A stretch of 64,000 nucleotides of DNA from Streptomyces sp. Ag109_O5-1 (GTDB lineage Bacteria > Actinomycetota > Actinomycetes > Streptomycetales > Streptomycetaceae), in assembly GCF_003814875.1 (NCBI RefSeq), contig NZ_RKQF01000001.1:10416001-10480000 (forward strand), written 5' to 3'. Of the stretch, positions 32,670 through 40,553 are shown in pieces; within the stretch, counting starts at the first letter, position 1, and the number at the start of each line of letters is the position of its first letter. Both the position numbers and the translations under genes were made by a program. The notes under the pieces were generated by a model. It was not told the DNA's origin, ran no database searches, and was given only the letters and a program-made list of their open reading frames with translations.

Positions 32670-33817
32670 GCGGCCTCCTCGGCGAAACGCTCGGGACGGA
32701 ACGGTGTCAGGTCCAGCGCGGGGTCTGCGCCGCTCAGCACCTGGGCGATCAACTGCCCGGTGCCGGTGGCGAGTCCGATGCCCGCGCCCTCGTGTCCGCA
32801 GGCGTGGAAGAGGCCGGGGACGCGCGGGTCGGGGCCGATCGCGGGGAGATGGTCCGGCAGGTACGGGCGGAAGCCCAGGTAGCTGCGCATCGCCCGCACC
32901 TCGGCCAGGAACGGGAACAGCCGGGTCGCGCCCGCCGCCAGCGCCCGCAGCACCGGTAGCGAGAACGACCGGTCGAAGCCGACGCGTTCACGGCTCGCGC
33001 CGATCAGGACCGGCCCGGCCGCCGTGCCCTCGACGACCGGCGAGGTCTGCAGGGCGGCCGAGTCGCTGGCCACGTCGGCCACATAGTCGGCGGCGTACAC
33101 CTTGTGCCGTACCCGGCGCGGCAGTGGCTCGGTGACCAGCACGAAGCCGCGCCGGGGGAGCACGGGGAGGTGCGCACCGGCGAGTGCGGCCAGTTCGCCG
33201 CCCCAGGTACCGGCCGCGTTCACCACGGCCGGGGCGTGGATCTCGCCGCGGTCGGTACGGACACCGCGTACGGCGCCGTCGGCACCGCGCAGCACCTCCG
33301 TCACCGTCCGCCCGGTCGCCAACCGGGCGCCCGAGGCCCGTACGAGGTGCGCGGCGGCCAGCGTCGGCATGACCTGGGTGTCCTGGGGGTAGAACACCCC
33401 GCCCGCCAGCCCGGGTGCCAGGTACGGTTCCAGCTCGTCGAGTTGATCGGCGGCCACACCCGACGCGGTCACCCCGGCGGCCCGTTGCCCGGCCGCGAAC
33501 ACCTCCAGGGCGGCGAGCCCCTCGGGCTCCGCGGCGACCACGAGCCCGCCCTTGGGCTCGTACTCGATCCGGCCACCGAGCTCGCCGGCCAGGTCGGTCC
33601 ACAACCGGGCGGACAGCAGGGCGAGTTCGAGCTCGGGCCCCGGCTCCTTGTCGGAGACGAGCAGATTGCCCTCGCCCGCTCCCGTCGTACCGCCGGCCAC
33701 CGGACCACGGTCCACCACGACGACGTCCAGCCCCGCCCGGGACGCGTACAGGGCGCATGCGGCGCCCATCATGCCCGCTCCGATGACCACGACATCGCAG
33801 GTCAGTCGTACGCTCAC
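32666..33817 (-). CDS. FAD-dependent D-amino acid oxidase-type subunit of D-hydroxyproline dehydrogenase
   Basis: The 383-residue product, from GTG 33817 (MSVRLTCDVVVIGAGMMGAA), has the GxGxxG FAD loop and DAO-family blocks: VVDRGPVAGGTTGAGEGNLL, a mid-protein VVNAAGTWGGELAALAGAHL and a C-terminal FHACGHEGAGIGLATGTGQL. It is the catalytic flavoprotein that oxidises cis-4-hydroxy-D-proline (HcnC-like). It is first in the three-gene dehydrogenase unit. A purine-rich ribosome site is lacking: the operator-like sequence and AT-rich -10-like bases lie directly before the GTG, suggesting a leaderless transcript. Confidence 0.88.
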   Translation of the reverse strand: MSVRLTCDVVVIGAGMMGAACALYASRAGLDVVVVDRGPVAGGTTGAGEGNLLVSDKEPGPELELALLSARLWTDLAGELGGRIEYEPKGGLVVAAEPEGLAALEVFAAGQRAAGVTASGVAADQLDELEPYLAPGLAGGVFYPQDTQVMPTLAAAHLVRASGARLATGRTVTEVLRGADGAVRGVRTDRGEIHAPAVVNAAGTWGGELAALAGAHLPVLPRRGFVLVTEPLPRRVRHKVYAADYVADVASDSAALQTSPVVEGTAAGPVLIGASRERVGFDRSFSLPVLRALAAGATRLFPFLAEVRAMRSYLGFRPYLPDHLPAIGPDPRVPGLFHACGHEGAGIGLATGTGQLIAQVLSGADPALDLTPFRPERFAEEAA

Positions 33818-33818
33818 A

Positions 33819-33838
33819 TCAGTAATATGTCACATTGC
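33819..33838. promoter_or_regulatory. Operator/promoter site upstream of the DAO-type gene
   Basis: On the minus strand ATGTGACATATTACTGATGT ends next to the GTG start codon and differs at only two positions from the site at 30885-30906. CATATT lies 6-7 bp before the GTG, where a -10 element would place the transcript start on or near the first codon. A GntR protein bound here would block transcription directly. Confidence 0.55.
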
Positions 33839-34066
33839 ACACTGCCGGAACAGGGCCTGAGGAACATCCGTGTCAGATGGTGCACCAGGAGGGGATCTGG
33901 TCGTTGCTCATGACGCCGTGGGCGAGTTATCCGTTTCAATTCGCCAGGCTGTCGTGGATTCTCCGGCGAGTTCGCGACACAGTGTGTGAGCCATCGCTTG
34001 GGCAGGGGTTGGCCCCCGTAGGCGAGGGCCGCTGGACAACGACCTGCCCGACGGCAGGCACAGCGC
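33839..34066. other. Region without a recognisable gene
   Basis: A plus-strand frame reading DNDLPDGRHSAYVFRHTG and a stop at about 34091 has protein-like composition but no start and no known family. The rest shows nothing. Together with the SDR relic to its right this is a decayed patch between the hydroxyproline and cupin genes. Confidence 0.3.
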
Positions 34067-34250
34067 CTATGTGTTCCGCCATACGGGCTGAGCCGTGGGC
34101 AGGATGGTCAGCTCGCTGATGTCGACGCGTCGGGGAAGGGCGGCGACGAAGGCAACGGTCGGTCCCCGCGATGTCGGTGCTGCGCAGGCACTCGATGTCG
34201 TGGTCGGCGGGCTTTCCATGCTCGGCGCCGGCGGTCAGATGCGGGAGGAA
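34067..34250 (-). pseudogene. 3' relic of a short-chain dehydrogenase
   Basis: On the minus strand one frame gives AEHGKPADHDIECLRSTDIA. The next frame gives VAFVAALPRRVDISELTILP then TAQPVWRNT and a stop at 34069-34067. Together they match the C-terminal end of SDR proteins of the RHIN.EL..PT type (usual: DIAxAVAFVxALPxxVxISELTILPTxQP). The frameshift near 34180 and the absence of the Rossmann N-terminus show this is a dead remnant. Confidence 0.6.
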
Positions 34251-34398
34251 GGCAACGATCACATTCGATCTGACACGGATGTTCCTCGGACTCCGGACAC
34301 CGGCGACGAGGCAACCGCTCCGAAGCCTCCCCTTCCGGACGAATGGCGCTCCCGGCTTGACAGGCAGACGATGGAGTGGTCGAAGGAAGGACACAGTC

Positions 34399-34764
34399 AT
34401 GCTGGAGATAAAGACGGTCGACAAGCCGGACGAGCGGCGTGACTTCCCCCGCGGCCATCTGGAGGCTGTGCACATGACCGGCCTCGACTTCGCCGTCGCC
34501 ACTTTCGAGCCGGGCTGGCGCTGGACGGAGTCGGTGGCACCGATCGCGGGCACCGAGAGCTGCATGGTCCACCACAACGGCTATGTGGTGCAGGGCAGGA
34601 TGCATCTGGCGATGGACGACGGCGGTGAAGGCGAGGTAGGCCCCGGCGACGTCTTCGTCTGCCCGGCCGGGCACGACGCCTGGGTCGTGGGCGACGAGCA
34701 GGTGATCGTGTACGACTTCGCCGGCGGCATGGCGACGGACTACGCGAAGGCCAAGGAGAGCTGA
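34399..34764 (+). CDS. Small cupin-domain protein
   Basis: The 121-residue product starts MLEIKTVDKPDERRDFPRGH at ATG 34399 behind GGAAGGA. It has the two cupin motifs: ESCMVHHNGYVVQGRMHLAM (modified motif 1) and GPGDVFVCPAGHDAWVVGD (motif 2, G-D-x-x-x-x-P-x-G-H). Single-domain cupins of this type fold as a beta-barrel and often bind a metal; the His spacing here is compatible with that. No catalytic role can be assigned. It stands alone on the plus strand. A TTGACA at 34357-34362 is a possible -35 with no good -10. Confidence 0.8.
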   Translation: MLEIKTVDKPDERRDFPRGHLEAVHMTGLDFAVATFEPGWRWTESVAPIAGTESCMVHHNGYVVQGRMHLAMDDGGEGEVGPGDVFVCPAGHDAWVVGDEQVIVYDFAGGMATDYAKAKES

Positions 34765-34775
34765 GGACAGTCATC

Positions 34776-34808
34776 GGGTGCCGTCACCGCGCGTGGGTGA
34801 CGGCACCC
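34776..34808. terminator. Strong bidirectional hairpin terminator
   Basis: GGGTGCCGTCACC at 34776-34788 and GGTGACGGCACCC at 34796-34808 form a perfect 13-bp stem with a 7-nt loop. It lies 12 bp after the cupin stop and 15 bp after the convergent VWA gene's stop at 34823, so it can end both transcripts. Confidence 0.85.
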
Positions 34809-34822
34809 TCTCCTGTGTGCAC

Positions 34823-36196
34823 CTACACCGGCAGCAGCCGCGCGATCAGCCCACTGAGCTGGCGGGCCGTGCGGCACTCGTGCATCTCGACCAGTTCCGC
34901 GTAGTCGGGCGCGGCGGAGTCGCCGGTGCCCCAGAGGGAGCGCTGCTCGGGGTTCAACCAGTAGAAGCGGCGGGCCTGCCGGGCGAGGTTCCGGACGGCG
35001 GCGACGTTCGGGTCGAGGTTGTTGGTGCGGGCGTCACCGAGCACGAACACCGTGGTTCGCGGGCCCACCGCGGCGCCGTACCGCTCCGCGAACTCGCCCA
35101 GCGCCATGCCGTAGTCGCTGCTGCCGTGCCAGCCGGTGAGCGTCGCCTCGGCGCGGATCCGGGCGCCGAGCCCCTCGGGGTCGGCCCGGCCGTGCTCCAG
35201 CAGGCCGGTCACCTCGTCGATGCGGTTGACGAACGCGAACACCCTGACCTTGCTGAACTGGTCGTGCAGCGCCTGCACCAGCAGCATCGTGAAGTCCGAG
35301 AACCCCGATACCGAGCCCGAGACATCACACAGCAGCACCAGCTCGGGGCGGACCGGCCGGCGGCGGCGCAGCACCGGCCGCATCGGTACCCCGCCGGTCG
35401 ACAGCGAGCCGCGCAGGGTGCGGCGCAGATCGATCGTGCCCCGTGCGGCCCGGCGGCGGCGCGCGGCCAGCCGGGTCGCCAGCTTGCGGGCCAGCGGCTG
35501 AACCGTCCTGCGCAGCTCGGTGAGTTGGTCCCGCCCGGCGAACAGGAAGTCCACCCGGTCGGCGCTCGGCGCCACCGCCCGTCGGGCGATCTCGTCCCGC
35601 CCTCGCCGTTCGGCCACCCGTCGCCGGGCCTCCGCCGCGACCATGCCCCGGAACGCCTCGATCCGCCGCCGGATCTCGTCGTCGAGCAGCCGGTCCGTGA
35701 ACTCGGCACCGCTCCCGTCCCGCGCCCGGACGTCCGCCCGGACCCGGGCGAGGAGCGTCTGCGGCCGCAGCCGGTCCAGTGTCTGGTACGACGACCAGCC
35801 GTCCGATCCCGGTGAACTCCCGTATCCGCCCAAGCCGTTCACGGCCTCGGCCGCCAACTGCCGCAACAGCGCCGTGTCGTCGTCGGCCAGCGCGGCCGCC
35901 AGCCGCTCCCGCAGCTCGTCCCGGTCGCCGGGTCCGGTCCCGGGTCCGCCCGTTCCGCGCGGAAAATAGAGGTCGAAGACCTGGTCGAACACGGCCCGTT
36001 GGCCGGTGCCGTGCAGCAGGGTCGCGGCCAGCCCCTCGCGCAGCGGCTCCCGCTCGGCCAGGCCCAGCGCCTCGATTGCCCGGCCCGCGTCCACGGTCTC
36101 CCCGGTGCCGATCCGTACACCGTGCGCCCGCAACGCCCCGACCAGCCCCGTCAGGCGGTCGGCGAGGTCGGCCAGGGCGTCGGCCCCGGTGCTCAC
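34823..36196 (-). CDS. VWA-domain protein (CoxE-like) partnered with a MoxR ATPase
   Basis: The 457-residue protein has an N-terminal helical region, a basic middle (ARRRRAARGTIDLRRTLRGS) and a C-terminal von Willebrand A domain. The MIDAS motif is ELVLLCDVSGSVSGFS (DxSxS at about residues 308-312), with later HGSSDYGMAL and FVLGDARTNN. This is the CoxE/YehP-type layout in which the VWA protein works with a MoxR AAA+ ATPase as a chaperone, often for metal-enzyme maturation. The MoxR gene is immediately upstream with a four-base stop/start overlap, supporting a functional pair. The client protein is unknown; no CO dehydrogenase genes are nearby. Confidence 0.88.
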   Translation of the reverse strand: MSTGADALADLADRLTGLVGALRAHGVRIGTGETVDAGRAIEALGLAEREPLREGLAATLLHGTGQRAVFDQVFDLYFPRGTGGPGTGPGDRDELRERLAAALADDDTALLRQLAAEAVNGLGGYGSSPGSDGWSSYQTLDRLRPQTLLARVRADVRARDGSGAEFTDRLLDDEIRRRIEAFRGMVAAEARRRVAERRGRDEIARRAVAPSADRVDFLFAGRDQLTELRRTVQPLARKLATRLAARRRRAARGTIDLRRTLRGSLSTGGVPMRPVLRRRRPVRPELVLLCDVSGSVSGFSDFTMLLVQALHDQFSKVRVFAFVNRIDEVTGLLEHGRADPEGLGARIRAEATLTGWHGSSDYGMALGEFAERYGAAVGPRTTVFVLGDARTNNLDPNVAAVRNLARQARRFYWLNPEQRSLWGTGDSAAPDYAELVEMHECRTARQLSGLIARLLPV

Positions 36197-37137
36197 AGCG
36201 CGTCCAGGTCCAGCTTGGCGGCCGCCTTCTGGATGTCGTCCTGGTGCTTGAGGATCACGCCCAGGGAGTCCCGTACGACCTGCTCGTCCAGGGTGTCGGC
36301 GCCCAGCGCCAGCAGGGTGCGCGCCCAGTCGATCGTCTCGGCCACCGACGGCACCTTGCGCAGGTCCATCGCCCGCAGCGCCCCGACCACCCGTACCACC
36401 GACTCGGTGAGCGCCTCGGTCAGCCCCGGCACCTTCAGCCGTACGATCCGGCGCTCCAGCTCCTCGTCCGGGAACCCGATGTGCAGGAACAGGCAGCGGC
36501 GGCGCAGCGCCTCGGAGAGCTCACGGCTGGCGTTGGAGGTGAGGACGACGAAGGGACGGCGGGTCGCGGTGACCGTGCCCAGCTCGGGGACCGTCACCTG
36601 GAAGTCGCTGAGCACCTCCAGGAGCAGGCCCTCCACCTCGACGTCGGCCTTGTCCGTCTCGTCGATCAGCAGCACCTTCGGGTCGTCGCCGCGGATCGCC
36701 GTGAGCAGCGGGCGGGGGAGCAGGAACTCCTCGCTGAAGATGTCGGTGCGGGCCTCGTCCCAGGTCTCGTCCCGGCCCGCGCTGATGCGCAGCAGCTGCT
36801 TGGCGTGGTTCCACTCGTACAGCGCCCGGGACTCGTCCACGCCCTCGTAGCACTGCAGCCGTACCAGACGGGCCCCGGCGACCTCGGCCACGGCCTTGGC
36901 CAGCTCGGTCTTGCCGACCCCCGCGGGGCCCTCGACGAGGAGCGGTTTGCCCAGCCGGTCGGCCAGGAAGACGGTGGTGGCGACGGCGGGGGAGGCGAGA
37001 TAGCCGGTCTCCGCGAGGCGCGCGGAGACGTCGTCGACGGAAGTGAACAACGGGGCCTCCGGCTGATCAGGTTCGTGGAACGTATGCGGGAACAGGTCCG
37101 GCTTCCTATCTAAGCGCTTGTTCACCTCGCCTGCCAC
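36193..37137 (-). CDS. MoxR-family AAA+ ATPase
   Basis: The 314-residue protein has Walker A (LLVEGPAGVGKTELAKAVAE), Walker B (PKVLLIDETDKAD), sensor 1 (VVLTSNASRELSEALRRRCL with arginine finger) and the helical lid. MoxR ATPases form hexameric rings that remodel or activate partner proteins together with VWA proteins, here the downstream gene. The GTG at 37137 is the outermost start; GTG 37125 or a start near LFTSVDDVSARL (about 37050) is also possible. If translation begins at either outer GTG, codon 37113-37111 is TTA, a rare leucine codon that would make expression depend on the bldA tRNA. The start lies very close to the divergent tetR promoter region. Confidence 0.87.
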   Translation of the reverse strand: MAGEVNKRLDRKPDLFPHTFHEPDQPEAPLFTSVDDVSARLAETGYLASPAVATTVFLADRLGKPLLVEGPAGVGKTELAKAVAEVAGARLVRLQCYEGVDESRALYEWNHAKQLLRISAGRDETWDEARTDIFSEEFLLPRPLLTAIRGDDPKVLLIDETDKADVEVEGLLLEVLSDFQVTVPELGTVTATRRPFVVLTSNASRELSEALRRRCLFLHIGFPDEELERRIVRLKVPGLTEALTESVVRVVGALRAMDLRKVPSVAETIDWARTLLALGADTLDEQVVRDSLGVILKHQDDIQKAAAKLDLDAL

Positions 37138-37145
37138 CCTGTATA

Positions 37146-37155
37146 CCGATCGGTT
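37146..37155. promoter_or_regulatory. TetR-type operator palindrome
   Basis: ACCGATCGGT is a perfect 10-bp palindrome in a TATACCGATCGGTTTC context between the divergent moxR and tetR genes. Sequences of this form (ACCG..CGGT) are typical TetR-family sites. It lies 35 bp before the tetR ATG and next to the outer moxR start. Confidence 0.6.
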
Positions 37156-37189
37156 TCCTCACGGTGTCCCGCGCGGTAACCTCGGCCCT

Positions 37190-37603
37190 ATGGCCACCAC
37201 TGACAAGGCGTCTCCCCGGGACCGGCTCCTCGACGCCGCTGCCGAGCTCTTCTACCGCGACGGCGTCTCCATCGGCGTCGAGGCGCTGTGCAGGTCGGCC
37301 GGGGTCTCCAAGCGCTCCATGTACCAGCTCTTCGACAGCAAGGATGAGGTGCTGGCCGCCAGCCTGGAGCGCCGCAGGCCCTGGTACGAGGCCCAGCTCA
37401 GGTCACCGGACGCCGAGGCGGCCACCCCTCGCGAACGGATCCGCTATGTGTTCCGGCGGGTGGAGGAGAACGCGGCGGCACCCGGCTACTGCGGCTGTCC
37501 GTACCTCGCCGTCCTGGTCGAGCTGAAGGACATCGAGCATCCGCCCGGACGGATCACCACAACGCGCCGAGCCGGTCGGCCACCGGATGCAATGGACGCG
37601 TGA
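37190..37603 (+). pseudogene. TetR-family regulator, C-terminally truncated
   Basis: From ATG 37190 the 137-residue frame has a complete TetR DNA-binding domain (RLLDAAAELFYRDGVSIGVE, ALCRSAGVSKRSMYQLFDSK). The start of the ligand domain follows (CGCPYLAVLVELKDIEHP). Normal family members have about 190 residues. After DIEHP the sequence becomes low-complexity (TTTRRAGRPPDAMDA) and stops inside the start of the next gene. About 50 residues of the dimerisation/ligand domain are missing, probably through deletion. A truncated protein could still bind DNA poorly or act as a dominant fragment, so calling it dead is a judgement. It would have controlled moxR/VWA or itself through the palindrome at 37146. 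Confidence 0.65.
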
Positions 37604-38280
37604 CCGCGCCCCCGAACGACTGCCTCGCGCGCAACGAGTGGATCTGCGGCGCCTATCTGTCCAGCCGCCGCCAGATCCTCCTCGACGCGGTGGGCCAGCA
37701 CCTGCGGCTCACCGCCGTCTCGGTGCTCATCGGGCTGGCCGTCGCCGTCCCGCTGGCCGTGCTGGCCCGCCGCCTGCGCTGGTCGGCCGGTCCCGTCCTC
37801 GGTGCCACGACCATCCTCTACACCATCCCGTCCCTGGCGATGTTCTCGCTGCTCCTGCCCCTCTACGGCCTCTCGGCCACCCTCGTCGTCGCCGGGCTGG
37901 TGCTCTACTCGCTCACCCTGCTCGTCCGGAACATCCTCGCGGGCCTGCGGGCCGTCCCCGAGGAGACCCGGCAGGCCGCCCGCGGCATGGGCTACGGCCC
38001 GATCCGGCTCCTGCTCACCGTCGAACTGCCCCTCGCCCTGCCCGCCGCGATGGCCGGGCTGCGCATCGCGACCGTCTCGGCGGTCTCCCTGGTCACGGTC
38101 GGCGCGATCGTCGGATTCGGTGGGCTCGGCAACCTGATCTACGCCGGCATGAACACCTACTTCAAGGCCCAGGTCCTCACCGCATCCGTGCTGTGCGTGG
38201 TGATCGCCGTCGCCGCGGACCTGCTGCTGCTCGGGGTGCAGTGGCTGATCACCCCGTGGACGAGGGCGGCCCGGGCATGA
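37600..38280 (+). CDS. Osmoprotectant ABC transporter permease (OpuCB/ProW-type)
   Basis: The 226-residue protein, from GTG 37600, has about five to six helices and the binding-protein-dependent permease signature ETRQAARGMGYGPIRLLLTV followed by ELPLALPAAMAGLRIA. RNILAGLRAVPEE and GFGGLGNLIYAGMNTYF are typical of glycine betaine/choline/carnitine permeases. The start overlaps the truncated tetR frame by four bases, and no separate promoter is visible. The deletion that shortened tetR may have fused this operon to its transcription. The second permease and the binding protein follow directly. Confidence 0.9.
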   Translation: MTAPPNDCLARNEWICGAYLSSRRQILLDAVGQHLRLTAVSVLIGLAVAVPLAVLARRLRWSAGPVLGATTILYTIPSLAMFSLLLPLYGLSATLVVAGLVLYSLTLLVRNILAGLRAVPEETRQAARGMGYGPIRLLLTVELPLALPAAMAGLRIATVSAVSLVTVGAIVGFGGLGNLIYAGMNTYFKAQVLTASVLCVVIAVAADLLLLGVQWLITPWTRAARA

Positions 38281-38948
38281 GCACCCTCGCCGACGCCTGG
38301 GCCTGGCTCACCGCCCCCGCGCACTGGGCGGGCGACGACGGCATCGGGCACCGGCTGCTCCAGCACCTCGTCCTCACCGTCGTCTGCCTTGTGATCAGCT
38401 GTCTGATCGCACTCCCGGTCGCGCTGGTCCTGGGCCACCTCGGCAGGGGCGGCGCGCTCGCCGTGAACGTCTCCAACGTCGGCCGGGCCGTCCCCACCTT
38501 CGCCGTCCTGGTCCTGCTGCTCCTCACCCCCATCGGCACCTGGGGCGAGGGCCCCACCGTGGTCGCCCTGGTGCTCTTCGCCGTACCGCCCCTGCTCACC
38601 AACGCCTACGTCGGGATGCGCGAGGTCGACCGGGGCATCGTGCAGGCGGCACGCGGGATGGGGATGACCGGGCGACAGATGTTGTTTCACGTGGAACTGC
38701 CCCTTTCGCTCCCCATGGTCCTCACCGGTGTGCGGATCGCCGCCGTCCAACTCGTCGCCACCGCCACCATCGCCGCACTCGCGGGCGGCGGCGGACTCGG
38801 CAGGATCATCACCGCAGGCTTCAACCTGGCCAGCACGCCCATGGTGGTCGCCGGAGCGATCCTGGTCGCCGTCTTCGCCCTGATCGTCGAGGGCCTCTTC
38901 GAACTCGCCGAACGGCTCGCCCCGGTCCGGGCGCGAGGCTCGCGGTGA
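38277..38948 (+). CDS. Osmoprotectant ABC transporter permease (second subunit)
   Basis: The 223-residue product starts at ATG 38277, overlapping the previous stop (ATGA). It has the same fold and signature as its neighbour: DRGIVQAARGMGMTGRQMLF then HVELPLSLPMVLTGVRIA, and AALAGGGGLGRIITAGFNLA near the C-terminus. The two permeases presumably form the membrane heterodimer of one osmoprotectant importer. The four-base overlaps on both sides (with the binding-protein GTG at 38945) show tight translational coupling. Confidence 0.92.
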   Translation: MSTLADAWAWLTAPAHWAGDDGIGHRLLQHLVLTVVCLVISCLIALPVALVLGHLGRGGALAVNVSNVGRAVPTFAVLVLLLLTPIGTWGEGPTVVALVLFAVPPLLTNAYVGMREVDRGIVQAARGMGMTGRQMLFHVELPLSLPMVLTGVRIAAVQLVATATIAALAGGGGLGRIITAGFNLASTPMVVAGAILVAVFALIVEGLFELAERLAPVRARGSR

Positions 38949-39886
38949 GATGCCGTACGGCGGGACCGGCCGCGCTCCTGCTCACCCTCACCGCCTGCAC
39001 CACCGGCCCCTCCCTGGAGAACCGCGGAGAGGTCACCGCATCCCCCGGCGACAGCAAGCACCTGACCATCGGCTCCGCCGGATTCACCGAGAGCGACCTG
39101 CTCGCCCAGATGTACGCACAACTGCTCGGGCAGGCCGGCTACCAGACGTCCCTCATCACCGTCGCCAACCGCGAGATCTACGAACCGGCCCTGGAATCCG
39201 GGCAGATCGACGTGGTCCCCGAATACGCGGCCACCTTCGCCGACTGGCTCAACGCCAAGACCAACGGCCCCGACGCGCCCCCCGTCGGCTCGCCCGACCT
39301 CGCCGCCACGATGACAGCGCTGCGCCGCCTCGCCACACCCCGCGGCCTCACGGTCCTCGGCCCGGGCAGGGCCGTCGACCAGAACGCCTTCGCGGTCACC
39401 GCCGCCTACGCCCGGCAGCACCATCTCAGAACCCTCAGCGACCTCGGCGCCTCGAAACTGAAGGTGCGGCTCGCGGCAGGCGACGAATGCGTGCAACGGC
39501 CGTACTGCGAACCGGGGTTGAAGAGGGTCTACGGCATCGACATCACCGGTGTGGACCCCAAGGGCGTCGGGACCACCCAGGCCAAGCGGGCCGTGCAGAA
39601 CGGGCAGGACCAGATGGTGCTGACCACGACCACGGACGCCACCCTCGACCAGTTCGGCCTGGTCCTCCTGGCCGACGACAAGCACCTGCAGAACGCGGAC
39701 TACGTCGTCCCGGTCGTCAATCGTTCCCGCGCCGGCAGCGAGCGCGTGACCAAGGCGCTCGGCAAGCTCAACGACGTCCTGACGACCGCCGACCTGGCCA
39801 CCATGAACCAGGAGGTCGACAGCTGGCGGCGGCTCGCCTCGGACGTCGCCCGGACCTATCTGAAGGACAAAGGCCTGGTGAAGTGA
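38945..39886 (+). CDS. Glycine betaine/osmoprotectant-binding lipoprotein
   Basis: The 313-residue product begins MRCRTAGPAALLLTLTACTT, a lipoprotein signal with lipobox LTAC. The OpuAC-type domain follows: LTIGSAGFTESDLLAQMYAQ, VPEYAATFADWLNA, AFAVTAAYARQHHLRTLSDL and DQMVLTTTTDATLDQFGLVL. It binds quaternary amines such as glycine betaine or choline outside the membrane and presents them to the two permeases. It is third in the plus-strand unit. The expected ATPase gene is not next; it lies convergent at 40554-41708. Confidence 0.92.
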   Translation: MRCRTAGPAALLLTLTACTTGPSLENRGEVTASPGDSKHLTIGSAGFTESDLLAQMYAQLLGQAGYQTSLITVANREIYEPALESGQIDVVPEYAATFADWLNAKTNGPDAPPVGSPDLAATMTALRRLATPRGLTVLGPGRAVDQNAFAVTAAYARQHHLRTLSDLGASKLKVRLAAGDECVQRPYCEPGLKRVYGIDITGVDPKGVGTTQAKRAVQNGQDQMVLTTTTDATLDQFGLVLLADDKHLQNADYVVPVVNRSRAGSERVTKALGKLNDVLTTADLATMNQEVDSWRRLASDVARTYLKDKGLVK

Positions 39887-39929
39887 GGTCCGGGGCCCGT
39901 TGTCAGTGGCGGGCGGTACGTTTCGGGGC

Positions 39930-40532
39930 ATGGGGATCTATCTGGTGAGTGTCAGCGCGGGGGACTGGTTCGGCGACGCCGAGGGCTACGACGAGGGCGG
40001 CCACGGCGCCCTCGCCGTAGCCCTCGACGCGGAGTTGCGACAGCGCGGTCTCGCGCCCTACACGTCGGTGCCCGAGAAGACCGACCTCGTGCGCGGTTCC
40101 GGGCAGTCGTTCGAGGAGAAGCTGGCGCCGCCCATGGACGGGTTCGGCGCACTGTGCCGGGAACACCTGTCGGAGCAGGAGTCGGGGCTGCTGCTGACCT
40201 GGTCGGTGCTGGTGCCGCTGTCTCTCGACGAGGCGCTCCAACTGCCCGTCGAAAACGCCTACGCCGATGAGACGACGGTCGCCGGCGCACCCCAGGTGCT
40301 CGCTGTCGCCGAACGGCTGGCGGCGGCGATCCGGCTGCCCGTCGACGTGATACCGGAGGCCTGCGACAACCTCGATCTGACGATGTGGTTCCTGGAGGGC
40401 GCGGCCGAGGAAGCCGCTGCCGCCCGCCCCGGCCCGTGGGCCGAGGACCTGGACGCCGCCTTCTACGTCGCGCTGTACCTGCGGGCCGCCCAGCACTCGC
40501 TGCGGCGCGGCTGCCCGATCACCTACTGCTGA
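39930..40532 (+). CDS. Conserved hypothetical protein, 200 aa
   Basis: The product starts MGIYLVSVSAGDWFGDAEGY at ATG 39930 and ends HSLRRGCPITYC. It is acidic and globular, with no signal peptide or membrane segment; DAAFYVALYLRAAQHSLRRG looks like a terminal helix. I recognise it as a Streptomyces-type hypothetical protein but can assign no domain. It lies 43 bp after the binding-protein gene and converges with the ATPase gene, so it may be part of the osmoprotectant unit by position only. Confidence 0.65.
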   Translation: MGIYLVSVSAGDWFGDAEGYDEGGHGALAVALDAELRQRGLAPYTSVPEKTDLVRGSGQSFEEKLAPPMDGFGALCREHLSEQESGLLLTWSVLVPLSLDEALQLPVENAYADETTVAGAPQVLAVAERLAAAIRLPVDVIPEACDNLDLTMWFLEGAAEEAAAARPGPWAEDLDAAFYVALYLRAAQHSLRRGCPITYC

Positions 40533-40553
40533 CGCGGATCCGGCCGCTGCCGG

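Noticed and set aside
34357..34400. Promoter for the cupin gene starting with TTGACA at 34357
   Set aside because: No acceptable -10 element lies 16-19 bp downstream, so only the -35-like hexamer is supported.
36193..37113. CO dehydrogenase accessory role for the MoxR/VWA pair
   Set aside because: No molybdenum hydroxylase genes are nearby; only the generic chaperone role is supported.
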